Below are positions 35,512-45,919 of a stretch of DNA of 64,000 bases, one piece after another. Location of the stretch: the NCBI GenBank assembly GCA_035048495.1, contig CM068543.1, positions 31,096,096 through 31,160,095 on the forward strand, given 5' to 3'. Below the pieces are notes generated by a model that had not been told where the DNA came from, did no database searches, and was given only the letters and a program-made list of their open reading frames with translations. This DNA comes from Euptelea pleiosperma. Taxonomy: Eukaryota; Streptophyta; Magnoliopsida; Ranunculales; Eupteleaceae. How positions within the stretch are numbered: the stretch's first letter is position 1; each line of letters starts with the position of its first letter. A program made the position numbers and the translations under genes.

Positions 35512-37211
35512 GCTCTATACTTGGCAAAAAGTTGCCAGAGAGGAACACTATCCTAAATGATGCACACCAAGCACAGATAATCCTATTCTAAGCAACCAGG
35601 ATATATTTTAGGAATTATCTTTGTTAGTTTTGGGGCTAGAGTAGATTATGACAGTGGGCGGACCACTGGTTTATCTTTTAACCGCCGGACTAACTGTTTT
35701 GCACTCAGAGGTTCTCACTAGGCTACACTCTTCAGAGCGAATCCTTTAGTACTAACTCTAGTTAACAACAAGGCAATCCGAAGCCTAGACAGACGTGCGG
35801 CACAATGGCTGACTTAAGTATCCCAGACTAACCGGATTGGTCAAGTGTATAAGAAAAGTGTTCCCTCGGGTTAAGCTAGGGTTGATGCGTGTTCCTAGTC
35901 CACACGTAACTAACCGCCGAATAGTCCAAGATGCCACGTCGAGCTCAGTGTACTTGAGTAGCAGGGACTTATGGGTGTGTTAGACAACAGGGACCCGTGC
36001 TCGTGGTCTTATTTCAATTGGATGTTAAGCGGGTTCGCTTTGTGTGGATTTTTCCTCGAACACCAGGCTAATTGGCTCTACTTCTTGATTCTTTTTATTA
36101 TAGATGGATCCTGGGGATCAATTTCAGCTGGAGTGATGAGGTGGGTTATGAAATCCCACCAGTTGTAAAAGAGCTGGGTCTGCTCGATTAATGTTCAATT
36201 ATTAACGGCCATGCAACGCAAGTCGAATAATATGTATGCGAAAGCAAATAGACAAGCGGCAATGATTCACCCAAATTGCTCTGTATCGCACTCAAGGCGA
36301 GGATAGAGACTTACCTCCCGTGGGCCACGCCACGGGGTCGCCTCCATGGGTTAGAGAGGGGTATCCTAATGGGCTTGGGCCCGACTCCACCTCTTTGAAC
36401 TTTCGCTCCCTACCCACACTGGATCGTGTTCCTGCAGAAACAGTTAGATCGCACGGTCTAGGTATGTTGGATTCTATTTGGAAGATCCTTGCCTTTTTAG
36501 GGTTCACAGAACAAGCACTGTATTTAGGCAAGTTTTTTTTTGAATTAATTTCCAAGTTCGAGATGGGTTAAAATTTAGGAATTCCCAGATTGAAAAATAC
36601 CTAGATTGGAAAGTTTCCCGAACTGTGGAGATCTTCCAAGAAAGATTTGATTGCGAGATCCCTTACAATTTTGGAAAATTTTCCAAAATTGAAATTCTGC
36701 TAGATTTGGGGCGTTTCCTTTTGCAGACTTTTCCAAATTCGGAAGATTTCTAAAGATAGAAATTCTTCTAAAGAGGAAACTTCTAAGAGGGGAAACCCTA
36801 ATTTAGCAAAGTTTCAAGATTTTAGAATCTTTCCAAAAATTGCAATTCCTTGATAGGTGATTTCTAAAAATCTGCAGAATATAAAACCCTAATTTTTTTG
36901 AATTTTGAATTTATTATTTTTTTGGTATTTTCCACTTAATCTAGGGTTTCTAAAAAAACCCTAGAACAAGATCTAGCAGTTATATGGAAAGCAGTAAAAT
37001 TCCTAAATTATTACAAATTGCATTCGGCCTTCCGAGGCATTAAAAATAGTAATTTAACAAAAAATGCTAAAAATAACTAAAAATGAAAAATAGAAAGTTT
37101 CCCGAAAAGGTCAGGCTGTCCAAATTGAGCAGCTTTTCGCTTCAGCAACTTTCCAATTCCGTCTTTACGTCCTTTTTCGCAGTCCCGAACACCCGAGCGG
37201 CAGCGACGCCA
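35512..37211 (-). other. Retrotransposon 5' leader
   Basis: About 1.7 kb between the 5' LTR and gag with no supported coding region. Such long leaders are usual in Athila/Tat elements and hold packaging signals that cannot be recognised here. Confidence 0.6.
37192..37211 (-). other. Primer binding site resembling tRNA-Asp
   Basis: Two bases inside the 5' LTR end, the minus strand reads TGGCGTCGCTGCCG, close to TGGCGCCGTTGCCG, the complement of the 3' end of plant tRNA-Asp that Athila-like elements use. Two mismatches in 14 bases suggest slight decay or a variant primer tRNA. Confidence 0.7.
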
Positions 37212-37213
37212 TT

Positions 37214-39945
37214 TGAAAATAGGATTTTTCCGCGTCGTTGGTTACGGAAACCCTAAAATCAATGAGATTTGTAATTTGATCCAAGTTTTAATCCTGCAAA
37301 ATATGCGATATTGTTTAGGGATTCGTGTCGGATGTCGATCCGCACTCGGGGTTAGTGTGCGTAATTCAAAGACATGAAATGGCGGATTTTTATCAAGAAA
37401 ACATGGAGAGGTGAGAATGGTGATGGATTTAAAACATGCTTAATGATTTTTAGATAGAGAAATTACCACAAACAACCAAAAACACAAAAGTAAACTAACA
37501 AATGCAAAAATAACTCCAAACAAATTTTATTCATTAATCAAAATGAGAAATACAACTCATTCAAGGAACCATATATTGACCTTAACTAGTAAGCGGTAAC
37601 AAATCTAGAGAGAGAAGATGGCAAAACCCACTTTTTAGAGAGAGAATTGGGAGAACAACTAGAGAGAAATTAGAGGGAGAGAAATAGAGAAAGTCTTACC
37701 ATGATTCGGCCCTTTAGGATGATGGGGACCATGAATGGAGCTCGGAACGTTCTCCGAGTTGCTGCCTATGTGGGGAGATAGAGGCTTGTGTACCCAATAC
37801 AACCTGAAGTTGTAGTAGAGATCGCCAAGGATAGGGATTGTAGCGGAGTCAGACAAAGTGCAGCAAAGCTGTGGTTGCTTCTAGATCAGATCATGAGGTG
37901 CAGGCGATGATCAATGGAGGGCACGGTGATGATAGGTAAGAGGAACGTCTTCCTCTCTCTTCTCTTCGTTTTCTTCTCCTCTCTTTCTTTCTTTTTTTTT
38001 TTTTTTTATGAGATAACGGTGGCTGTTGCAAGAACAGCCACCGAATCTGCTCAAAGAAGGTGGGCTGCGGCTCTAATGGTGGGAATGTGATGGAGCACGA
38101 GCTTGCTGTTCTTCGTGGTTGGCAGCGCTTCAGCAGACACGGAGATGATCGTGAGCGCAGTGATGGTGATCAGCCGAAGCAAGTGGAAGGAGGCTCGCCT
38201 GGAGGAGCTGTTTGTAATGGAGGCGACCCAAGAGATGGTGGCTGCTCTTGCCGGTCGTGATGACAAGTGGGTAAGGCGGTGGCGCAGCACCGTGAGTGAG
38301 GAAATCCAAAAGAGAGGGGTGTTCCCTTTTGTTTTTAGACAAGGGGGCGGCAAGGTTTGAAAACGTGGAGTGCAAGATCGTGGGAAGGAGATGATGATGG
38401 AAATAGGTCAGAACGTGGAGGAGATGGCTGCTGTGGCAGCAAGCGATGGAAGAAGAGGACGCTGGTTGTGTGGGGCGTTAATAGTAGGGGACGGCTGGTA
38501 ATGGGAGAGGACGTGGATGGGTTGTAGCGTGAAAGAGAAAAAGATGAGAAAGATGGTGGATGGGGAAGAAGGCGGAGGCCAGTAGGTGAGGAGAATGAAG
38601 CGGAGGTGGCCGGAGTTGCTGCCTGCAACTCCGGCAATGGAAGTGATGAAAACGATGAAGACACCGGAGAAGACACCGGCGAAGGTTGAACCAGCAACGT
38701 TGATGGCTTCAGTGGTAGTCCAGGGCTTGAAGATGGAAAGGGGCAACCTTGAGGCAGCGATGTGCAGCAAGCGGAGGTGCTGCAAAAGGTTGCGGCCGGA
38801 GTTGCAGCCTGCAACTCCGGTGAAAACGTGAAGAGGAAGGCGAAGAAGATGAAGGAGACGAAGGTGAAAGAAGGAGAGAGAGAAGAGGAAAATGTAGGGA
38901 AGGGTTTTGGGGAAGGAGAGGAGAAGAAAAGAGGGGGATTAGGGTTCGAACGAACCCTTCTCCTTCCTCTTATAAAGCTCCCTATTTCCTTTAATGGAAA
39001 TAGGGTATTTTTTTTAAAAAAAAATATTTTAAAATTTTTTTTTTTTTTTTTGTAAGTAAAATGCTACTTTTCTATGGGGAATCTTCCCATTTAGTGGACC
39101 CCCCATTTTTTAAAATTTAATTAAAATTATTTTGAAATTCACGGGGTCCACTAACTGGTCGGACAGCGGGTCGATAATGATGGGCCTGGCTACTGGCCCA
39201 CATGGATTTGTGATGTCCATTGTCTCACAAGATGATGTGACAGACGGTCTGATGGCGATCGGATGGATGGTGACTTGATTGGGACTCAGATTGGTGGATC
39301 GACGGATCTAGAAAGATCCAACGGTCCGATTGATGATCCAACGGTCAGAAAGCTAAGGGAGATGAGATAGAGCCGATGGGCAGGAGTTCTGGGGTTAGGT
39401 CAGTAGATTCGATGACCGAGAGATGAAGAGAGAGAGAGAATAAGGAGAGATGAGAGAGAAAGTTTCAGAAAATAGAGAGAAAAGCACTGGCGGAGGGTCT
39501 GGAACCCTGGTCTTCACTGTGACCATCATCACGCTTCTCCAGTAGAGTCAACTATCATTCTTTGCTGACTCATGTGGCTTTAAACGCTTTGGTCCGTCTC
39601 TGGTCATTGGCTCTCCTGCTCTCTTCGTTCTTTGGGCCGGAGTTTTGGTCCTCTTATTCAGCCCATATTTGGCCCATATCTTCTAGTCATAGCATGTGGG
39701 CTCTTTAAGCTTTGATAATGGGCTTTCATGATCGATTTGGGCCCACAGTTCTCGAGAATCGTCCAATCGGGGTTTCCTGCGACAGAAGAAGCGCGTAATG
39801 AGACTTTATCAGAACGGCTTAATATCTAGACTTTCGAAAATGTGTTTAATGCATGCAAATATACCATTTCGTCCAGAAAAGTGTGTTCTACGCAACAAAA
39901 GAGACTCTTACGTAGAAAAATAGATAAATATAGTATTTTAACGTG
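37214..39945 (-). repeat. 5' LTR (right copy), truncated at its outer end
   Basis: Matches the left LTR from TGAAAATAGG at 37214 to TTTTAACGTG at 39945, where it passes abruptly into the 3' flank of the F-box gene. The left copy continues GGGAGAATGC at this point, so about 61 bases of LTR, the target duplication and an unknown amount of flank are missing. Loss of this end removes the element's own outer 5' LTR sequence, so it may no longer give a complete transcript. Confidence 0.9.
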
Positions 39946-39959
39946 TTGTATTGTATTAA

Positions 39960-40955
39960 TCAACCCAAATCAACCCAAACTGGAAATCGTTTATAACTTG
40001 GTGTATATAGTTTATAATAATATGAATCCCCGTCCATCAAGTCATCAACGTGGAGATTCCAATCAGTCAGAAGGTAAACTTTCTTCTGTCCACTGCTCTT
40101 TGCTGTGAAGTGATGAAGGCCATACATGATGAACCAACTCCTATTGTTGAGATCATTATCATTCAGTTTCTCCCAAGCAGTTTGAGTGTCATTCAACCTT
40201 GAGAAACTAAACGATATAAAAGGACAACTTCGATGAACCTTCACAATCACCCCTTCACAATCCACAATGAAACTTTGCCAAAATCTCTGTGTCTGTACTC
40301 TTAATTCTCTCCACACAAAACCTGCCATGTCAAAAATAAGCATCCCTACCCCTGCATCAAAGAGGTACACATATTGTCCAAGAATAACCAAACTACCCAA
40401 TAGATTTAATTGCATCATCTGAGAATCAAAGGAATGCTCAGTCCACACTTTATCACTTGGGTGGGCTATAGAGAGGGTCCAAAGTTTAACAAGGACCACA
40501 CAGTGAGGAGTACCATCTACGATGGAGAATGCTCCACAGTTTGGTTGCTGTGGGAAAATGCCCGGCATCTCGATTTTAGCCTTGGTTACGGGGTTAAATA
40601 AGAAGACGGAGTGAGAATGAGATGATGGTGAGCGCCGCCCTCGACGTAAGAGCAACCATCCTTGTTTCGAATAAATGAAATCGGTTGCAAGGAAATCAGG
40701 GAGGTCAATGCTGATGTTGTCTTTGATTGTAGGAAATCCAGTGAACCGACGCAAAGTACTGCCCTTGTCATACATGATCCATGGAACAGAAGACTGGAGC
40801 TTCGAGGGAGATGTAGCAGATGCAGATAGCCAATGCTTGCAAACATTTGCTAGGCGCACATTATCAGCAAAATTTAGCCGCTCCTTAATCATCCATAAAA
40901 GGAGTGTTGGAAGTTGAGACCAAGTTTCTTTCCTGCATTCATTATCATCCATCAT
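39960..40955 (-). CDS. F-box protein with DUF295 (KIB1-4 type) domain, 331 aa
   Basis: Single-exon gene starting at ATG 40955. Residues about 10-50 (ETWSQLPTLLLWMIKERL, VCKHWLSASATSPSKLQSSV) form the F-box that binds SKP1. Residues about 75-300 form a DUF295 beta-propeller-like domain (IYSKQGWLLLRRGRRSPSSH, HSVFLFNPVTKAKIEMPGIF, NRSWFIMYGLHHFTAKSSG). This is the usual architecture and length of plant F-box/DUF295 proteins, thought to recruit targets to SCF ubiquitin ligases. No stops or frameshifts interrupt it, unlike the copy at 8513-9573. The stop TGA lies only 15 bases from the retrotransposon LTR, so its 3' UTR must come from LTR sequence. Confidence 0.92.
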   Translation of the reverse strand: MMDDNECRKETWSQLPTLLLWMIKERLNFADNVRLANVCKHWLSASATSPSKLQSSVPWIMYDKGSTLRRFTGFPTIKDNISIDLPDFLATDFIYSKQGWLLLRRGRRSPSSHSHSVFLFNPVTKAKIEMPGIFPQQPNCGAFSIVDGTPHCVVLVKLWTLSIAHPSDKVWTEHSFDSQMMQLNLLGSLVILGQYVYLFDAGVGMLIFDMAGFVWRELRVQTQRFWQSFIVDCEGVIVKVHRSCPFISFSFSRLNDTQTAWEKLNDNDLNNRSWFIMYGLHHFTAKSSGQKKVYLLTDWNLHVDDLMDGDSYYYKLYTPSYKRFPVWVDLG

Positions 40956-40989
40956 CAACGTCTTTCCATAACCTGTTCCAGCATTCTCG

Positions 40990-41000
40990 TCTATTTATAA
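40990..41000 (-). promoter_or_regulatory. Possible TATA box of the F-box/DUF295 gene
   Basis: The minus strand reads TTATAAATAG, a good plant TATA box, about 37-45 bases before the start codon. If used, the 5' UTR would be very short. The dead paralogue lacks a clear counterpart at the same distance. Confidence 0.45.
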
Positions 41001-41127
41001 ACCCCTTTCATTATACCTATTAAGATTAGGAAAACAAACTTGGAGCTGTTTGCGGCGTTTTCTTGAAACAGTCCTTTCTGGTTTGGAGACTTTAACGGCC
41101 GTCTAAATAAATCTAAAAGGGTATAAT

Positions 41128-41158
41128 AATAATAATAATAATAAATAAATAAATAAAT
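41128..41158. repeat. (TAA)n and (TAAA)n microsatellite
   Basis: A run of AATAATAATAATAATAAT passes into AAATAAATAAATAAAT upstream of the F-box gene. Confidence 0.9.
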
Positions 41159-41529
41159 CTAAGGGTTAGAATATACCCTTGATGATGGCGACAATATTCC
41201 AACGGTGGAGACCAGTGCATGATCGACTCAAATCAGACGGTGGAGATAACATGATGACGACATAAATCAACGATTGAAGATGACCATACAAACTAACCTC
41301 CGTCGAACGGTTGAAATCACTCCAACCCAACAATGAAACTGAACCCTACAACTACTCCAGTCCCACCGTTCCCACCCTACATTCAACCACAATCTCAGTG
41401 TAACAATACTTACCACAGTCCATGTTTGTGTCTTACTACGTGAGCACCCCAGCCTCTCCTTTTGCATGTTTGGTTTTGGATTATCTATTTTCATCTAAAG
41501 AGAAGGCGGGGAGATTTCTAGTCAAAGAG

Positions 41530-41790
41530 TTCGAAAAATGGGTCCGGCTCAAGGGGCCCCCATATTTTACCCCCTTTTTTGACCACCATCTTGGCGTACC
41601 CACATAGAAGATGAATCAATGGCTGATTTTTGTTGGGGGTGATAACCTCACCATATAGACCACCCCAACAAAAAATCAGCCCATTCTAAAATTTCTAACC
41701 CCATCAAATGTGGTTTTCAAGTTCCTCGGTAAAAATCGACGGTCCATAATTCTTCAGCTTCTAAACCAGAACAGTGTTACGGTCCTTTCA
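41530..41790. mobile_element. MULE-like foldback fragment
   Basis: The segment with CACATAGAAGATGAATCAATGG, ATCAGCCCATTCTAAAATTT and CGACGGTCCATAATTCTTCA matches the left half of the complete element at 48975-49328 and the copy at 51915-52195. The right arm is missing. Confidence 0.65.
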
Positions 41791-42056
41791 CAGTAGGTAC
41801 ATTAATAGGCACATGATGCAAGTCATGTTTTAAAGTTAGTCAAACGATTGTTAAACTAGGTCAAGGGGGTAATCCTAATGTTTGAAAGTATAGGGGGTAT
41901 TACAAATTACTTTCAAATTTCAGGGGGCGTTACTAAAATACCCTTGATTAATTTGTATTTTAGATGATAAAACACAAAACCATCTCCAATAACTTAATTA
42001 CATTGAGGGTGTTTCCTTGGATTGCTTAACGAAATTGCAATCCGATTTATACCAAA

Positions 42057-42432
42057 CTAGTAAATGGCCCGTGCCGACGGCACTCTCCGACAAAAGCGTT
42101 TGCAAAAATTGGGTGCCTTCGGTACTCGAACGGTAGAACGGGCTGGGGGCATTACCATTTTTTCCATTTTAACGGATTGTAATGCACTGGCAAAAATGAA
42201 AAAAATAGGAAAAGAACGTAAATAACATAAAATAATGGAAAATGACTGCGCTAAAATTCAAAATTCAAAATTTCAAATTTTCAATCTGTTGAGCACCCGG
42301 GTCAAATGAGTGGGAGTGACCGAATAAATGAGGGGGATTGAGTGGCTGGTATCTAACCGTCCACATTAGATGGATGGATTTGAAGCAGGATAAGATAAGA
42401 GATAAGACAACTGAGCTGTTTTGCTATATAGA
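42057..42432 (-). mobile_element. Helitron unit 1 (minus strand)
   Basis: Read on the minus strand, it begins TCTATATAGCAAAACAG at 42432, preceded by A, and ends CTAG at 42060-42057, followed by T. Ten bases before CTAG is a perfect hairpin GTGCCgtcGGCAC. These are the hallmarks of Helitron ends. It has no coding capacity. The inside shares TTGCAAAAATTGGGTGCC and a GTTATAACGG-type stretch with unit 3. Confidence 0.8.
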
Positions 42433-42436
42433 TATA

Positions 42437-42606
42437 CTAGTGGGTGGCCCGTGCCCTCGGTACTCTCCGACAAAGCATTTGCCAAAATCGGGTGTGAGTG
42501 GCTGAGATCCACCGTCCATTTGGGAAATAAGATCTCAGCCATGCTTTGTGAAGCCCGTAAGAGGGGGGATAAGTGGGGAGACAACATCCCTGTTTTGTTA
42601 TATAGA
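42437..42606 (-). mobile_element. Helitron unit 2 (minus strand), 170 bp
   Basis: Starts TCTATATAACAAAACAGGGA at 42606 and ends CTAG at 42440-42437. Hairpin GTACCgagGGCAC with one G-U pair lies 10 bases before the end. Its 5' end directly abuts the CTAG of unit 3, and only four bases (TATA) separate it from unit 1. Confidence 0.78.
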
Positions 42607-43409
42607 CTAGTAAATGGCCCGTACCCATGGCACTCCCCCGCGACAAAGTGTTTGCAAAAATTGGGTGCCTTTGGCACTGAAACGGTATAACAGATTCGGG
42701 GCATTACCCTTTTTCCATTATAACGGATTGTTACGCATGGGGCAAAAATGAAAAATAACAGAAATAATGGAAAATAACAAAATAATGGCATTGGAAAATT
42801 TCAATAAAATTTATAACAGAAAAATAAAAAATTACTGAAAAATAGCGGAAAATAACAGACATTTTTAACAAATTGTTTTAAAAAATAATGGTCGTTATTT
42901 TCGTTATAATGGAAAAATAACGAAAAATAAAAGCCGTCATTTTTTTAGCATTGAAACAGGGTACATTGCATAATGGGGGAGGTCCGACTCTGTTAAGCAG
43001 CCATTTTTTAAACCATGGTCTATAAGAGTGTGCTGTGTGTCCCATATTGTGGACGTCTGTCATCAAAGATTTATTCGTATCAGTCACGTTTATGCTATAG
43101 GTGGGCCATCCTAATGGTCTAGCTGATAGATACCATAGATTGAGTACAAAAAACTTTAAAGATCAAACCTTCGAGGTGGACATCATGATCTACCATTGAT
43201 GTTGGAGAGTGTAGAGAGAGTGGAATAGAGTTTCAGATTGAAGAAAGACGACGGAGAGGACAAAGAGGAGAGAAGGGTTCGTTGATTTGAGTTGGGGAGA
43301 GAGGGGGTTATCAACCGTTGGATTAGATATGGTCTAGGAAGATATGGGCCCTTGGATATATGAAGCCTCTAAGAAGGGGATCGAGACAACTTCCCTATTT
43401 TGTTATATA
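42607..43409 (-). mobile_element. Helitron unit 3 (minus strand), with a hAT-family insert
   Basis: Ends CTAG at 42610-42607, with hairpin GTGCCatgGGTAC. Its 5' end near 43409 reads TATATAACAAAATAGGGAAG, like unit 2 but lacking the first bases. Between about 42664 and 43012 it holds a GTTATAACGG-rich segment ending TTTTTTAAACCATG, a decayed relative of the CAAGGTTTAAA family, followed by a foldback right-arm piece (CTGTCATCAAAG near 43058). Confidence 0.7.
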
Positions 43410-43470
43410 TAGTGGGTGGCCCGTGCCCACAGCACTTGTGCCAAAAAGCGTGAGGTATACCTTGTTACAT
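43410..43470 (-). mobile_element. Helitron 3' end, unit 4 (partial)
   Basis: TAGTGGGTGGCCCGTGCCCACAGCAC has the same terminal layout (hairpin GTGCTgtGGGCAC, then GGGCCACC) and abuts unit 3. The body beyond is quickly lost into a GATGTAACAAGG-type MITE end (about 43452-43475). Confidence 0.55.
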
Positions 43471-43524
43471 CTTTTTCCTTCTCACAATTGACAAGAAGAG
43501 GTAAAAAAAGCTGACTAGAAAAAA

Positions 43525-43835
43525 TGAGTCCCATGGCATACTCTTAGGCCCAACCCTAGGTATTTATACCAACCCAATATCAGCCTAACGGGCGATTTTA
43601 ATCCCTTAGACCGAGTACCCCAATAATGCTCCAATCCGACAGGTAAAAATCAACCCCATGAAAAAGACTAAAATCAAACGGTAAGAAGTCATAGTCAGAC
43701 TGTTTTTTGGTCTGTATAGGTCCACCTAAGGATGGCCAAACATCCATACAGTCAGTGGTCCCTAGGAGTTTGCCATGTGGCTCATATGGACATTGGTGAT
43801 CGTCCACGAGCAAAGATGTTCATGAGCAAACTGGA
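43525..43835. mobile_element. Foldback MITE copy
   Basis: Left arm CCCATGGCATACTCTTAGGC and AATATCAGCCTAACGGGCG; right arm GATGGCCAAACATCCATACA and TTTGCCATGTGGCTCATATG. The left arm has lost the GTATGGATGTTTGG segment. Confidence 0.65.
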
Positions 43836-44390
43836 CTTTGAAAAATCAAGGCTATTTTAGTAACTCTCCCCTGAAATTTGAAGGCAATTAGTACTACCCC
43901 CACATGTGGATTTGACAGCAATTATCTCACTTTATCTCCCAACCTTATTAAGAACACTAATGATGTCTAGAAAAGGGAAAAAAATTGTATTGGAATAAAA
44001 TAAAACCTATGCACTCAAAGCCTCCGATCAATAAATTGACCAGAAGTGCAAAACTCACTAAGATCAAAATATAAGGAAGCATAAACTACCTTCATATGAG
44101 CATGACTCAAGCATTTCTTGTAAGATCTTAAGACATGTTGTATCATGGTCCACCAGCGAAGCATGCAGACGGTAAGGCAAGGCACTGGATTGATTTATCG
44201 GAACTCGTATTGTCCATGATGGAAAAGCTACAAAATCCTAATGAAGAAGAAGTATGAGTACTAAGAGGGAGCTAAGCTTGAGAAGAAAAGAGAGACTGAG
44301 AAGGCAATCGAAATATTATGCAGCAACATGGCTTCTATGGCTTCCGTGGAGGAGAGAATGTAGGAAGCCTATAAACAAAGAAACATCTGC
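43836..44390. other. No gene recognised
   Basis: Sequence between a foldback and the hAT insertion. The hAT target CCACCTCG continues as unremarkable non-coding DNA. Confidence 0.35.
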
Positions 44391-44398
44391 CCACCTCG

Positions 44399-44774
44399 CA
44401 GGGCCGGCTTGATACAATTTGAGAGTCTAAGGCGAAAACTCTTTATAAGGCCTCTTTTGGCCCTACATAGATCATTTTTTGGGCCCAATGCCCACCTATT
44501 GGTGGATAAACACATTAAAATCAGCTTGATTGATGATTTCTAGCCATTGGATTTACTACCCAAAAAACATACTTGAATCCAACAGCTAAAATCATGTCCA
44601 AAAAAGTATTAAAATCTATAACTAGAGATAATCAATCAGTTGATTTTTGGTTTGTATATCCAATAAGGGGTGGACTAAAAATCCATGTGGTTAGTGGGAC
44701 CTGGGCTGGGGACCTTCTCTCATGAAGGGGCCTTAGGCGACCGCCTTCGTGGCCTTAAAGTAGAGCCGGCCCTG
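44399..44774. mobile_element. hAT MITE with CAGGGCCGGCT termini
   Basis: Starts CAGGGCCGGCT at 44399 and ends AGCCGGCCCTG at 44774, exact 11-bp inverted repeats typical of plant hAT elements. Identical octamers CCACCTCG flank it (44391-44398 and 44775-44782). The inside carries the foldback core (AATCAGCTTGATTGATG, CAGTTGATTTTTGG), so a foldback module is enclosed by hAT ends. Confidence 0.93.
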
Positions 44775-45030
44775 CCACCTCGTGCTTTATTATTAGGAGG
44801 ACTTGGAATTCTGTTACCCATACAACTTTATAATATCTCCTAAATAAATAGGTTACAGTCTGTACAGAACCCACAAAACTAATTGATAGGAGATATGCAA
44901 TTCGATCATAAACTTTTAGACGAAATTAGAAGGTATGAATTACTGAAATAGATTGTACCCCACTTTTGATCAGCTGTTGGAGAAATCCTTTCAAGTTTTG
45001 GCGAGTCATAGGGATGTTGCATAACTTGTA

Positions 45031-45374
45031 ATAGAGTATAATTTTTAGCCACGACTAGAAATAGTCACTAAAAATTATTTTTATTTTATACTTTAGTGGC
45101 GATTTATACCTTTAGTGACGATAATTTTGTTTAATTAGTAACGACAAATCACATGGTTAAAAGTTTTATTTTAGAAACGATTATAATGTCGTTGCTAAAA
45201 GTTTCACTTTTAATGGTGACTATATAAAGTCGCAGCTAAAAATTTTAGCCACGGCACTTTCAACTGCAGCGTAGTGGCCGGCGATGAAAATGTCACCACT
45301 AAAAGATTTAGTGGCGACTTTTTCACATTTAGCTGCAACAATTTTTGCGGCTAAAAGTCAAATTTCTTGTAGTG
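45031..45374. mobile_element. CACTA-like non-autonomous element (3' end)
   Basis: The right end AATTTCTTGTAGTG (to 45374) is the reverse complement of CACTACAAGAAATT, the usual CACTA terminus. Upstream lie many short repeats of the GTGGCGA / TCGCTAAAA / AGCCACG type in both orientations, a subterminal array. The left terminus is not clear; CACGACTAGAAATAGTCACT near 45039 may be its decayed form. Confidence 0.7.
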
Positions 45375-45565
45375 ATTTTTGAATCCAACGGCTAGAATTA
45401 AACCTAAAAAAGTGCTAAAATCCATCGCTAGAGAAAACCAATAAGACTGACTTTTGATATGTATTTCCACTGAGGGGTGGGCTAAACATCCATGTCATAA
45501 GGCCACGAGAGCCCTCTACATCGACTGCATCCAAAGTCCTCTACATCTAAATTTTTTCCATATTC
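45375..45565. mobile_element. Right half of an AATTTAGATGCAG-end foldback
   Basis: TTTTTGAATCCAACGGC, TAAGACTGACTTTTGATATG and GGTGGGCTAAACATCCATG lead to the terminus CCACGAGAGCCCTCTACATC, GACTGCATCC, CATCTAAATTTTTTCC. It matches, inverted, the left end at 7840. It is cut on its left exactly at the CACTA end, so the CACTA element probably inserted into it and the other half was lost. Confidence 0.7.
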
Positions 45566-45639
45566 ATACATTACAACCAGGACAAAATGAGTAAAACTTC
45601 ACAAATGGCTAACGGTAAGCGAAGCCGTTGACATCCCAC

Positions 45640-45900
45640 AATATGAGCCATGTGGTACATTTTTAGAGGACTCTGGCCATCTGGATGTTTGGCCAATCCC
45701 TAGGTGGACGATGGATCTACAAACCGAAAATCAACATGATTAGTGATTTATAAGTGTTTTTTAGGCTATCCTTTATCATTTGGGTTGTTGGTTAGGCCAT
45801 CATTTGGATTGTTTTTCTACTTTGCTTCTTAATAAAATTTGTCTAATAAAACAAATGGGAGTGAAAAAATAGTAGTGATTCGGAAGAAGTAAAATCACAA
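45640..45900. repeat. Third copy of the F-box flanking block
   Basis: A foldback left arm (GAGCCATGTGGTACATTTTT, GGATGTTTGGCCAATCCCTA) followed by GCTATCCTTTATCATTTGGG and GTGATTCGGAAGAAGTAAAA, as at 8160-8400. The F-box gene that follows this block at 8.5 kb is not present here. Confidence 0.7.
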
Positions 45901-45919
45901 CACCAAAATCGCAAAATAA

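Larger units (their letters stand above)
25034..39945 (-). mobile_element. Large Athila-like Ty3/gypsy LTR retrotransposon
   Basis: Two long direct repeats (25034-27847 and 37214-39945) flank gag and pol read on the minus strand, giving an element of about 14.9 kb. Its 5' LTR is the right-hand copy. The pol sequence ([14 protein letters not shown] catalytic box, LRSGK at the gag-pol junction) fits the Athila/Tat branch, which lacks a chromodomain. The LTR copies differ by roughly 20 substitutions plus a 20-bp deletion and homopolymer changes by eye, so the insertion is young. The right LTR lacks its last about 61 bases, hence no target duplication can be matched. No envelope-like frame was found between pol and the 3' LTR. 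Confidence 0.93.
41868..43915. repeat. Inverted repeat pair enclosing the Helitron array
   Basis: Bases 41868-41946 (GGGGGTATTACAAATTACTT, TTTCAGGGGGCGTTACTAAA) return reverse-complemented at 43847-43915 (TATTTTAGTAACTCTCCCCT, GGCAATTAGTACTACCCCCA), with mismatches. Arms of about 70 bases enclose roughly 1.9 kb. This may be a DNA transposon whose inside was later invaded by Helitrons, or two oppositely oriented remnants. Confidence 0.6.
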
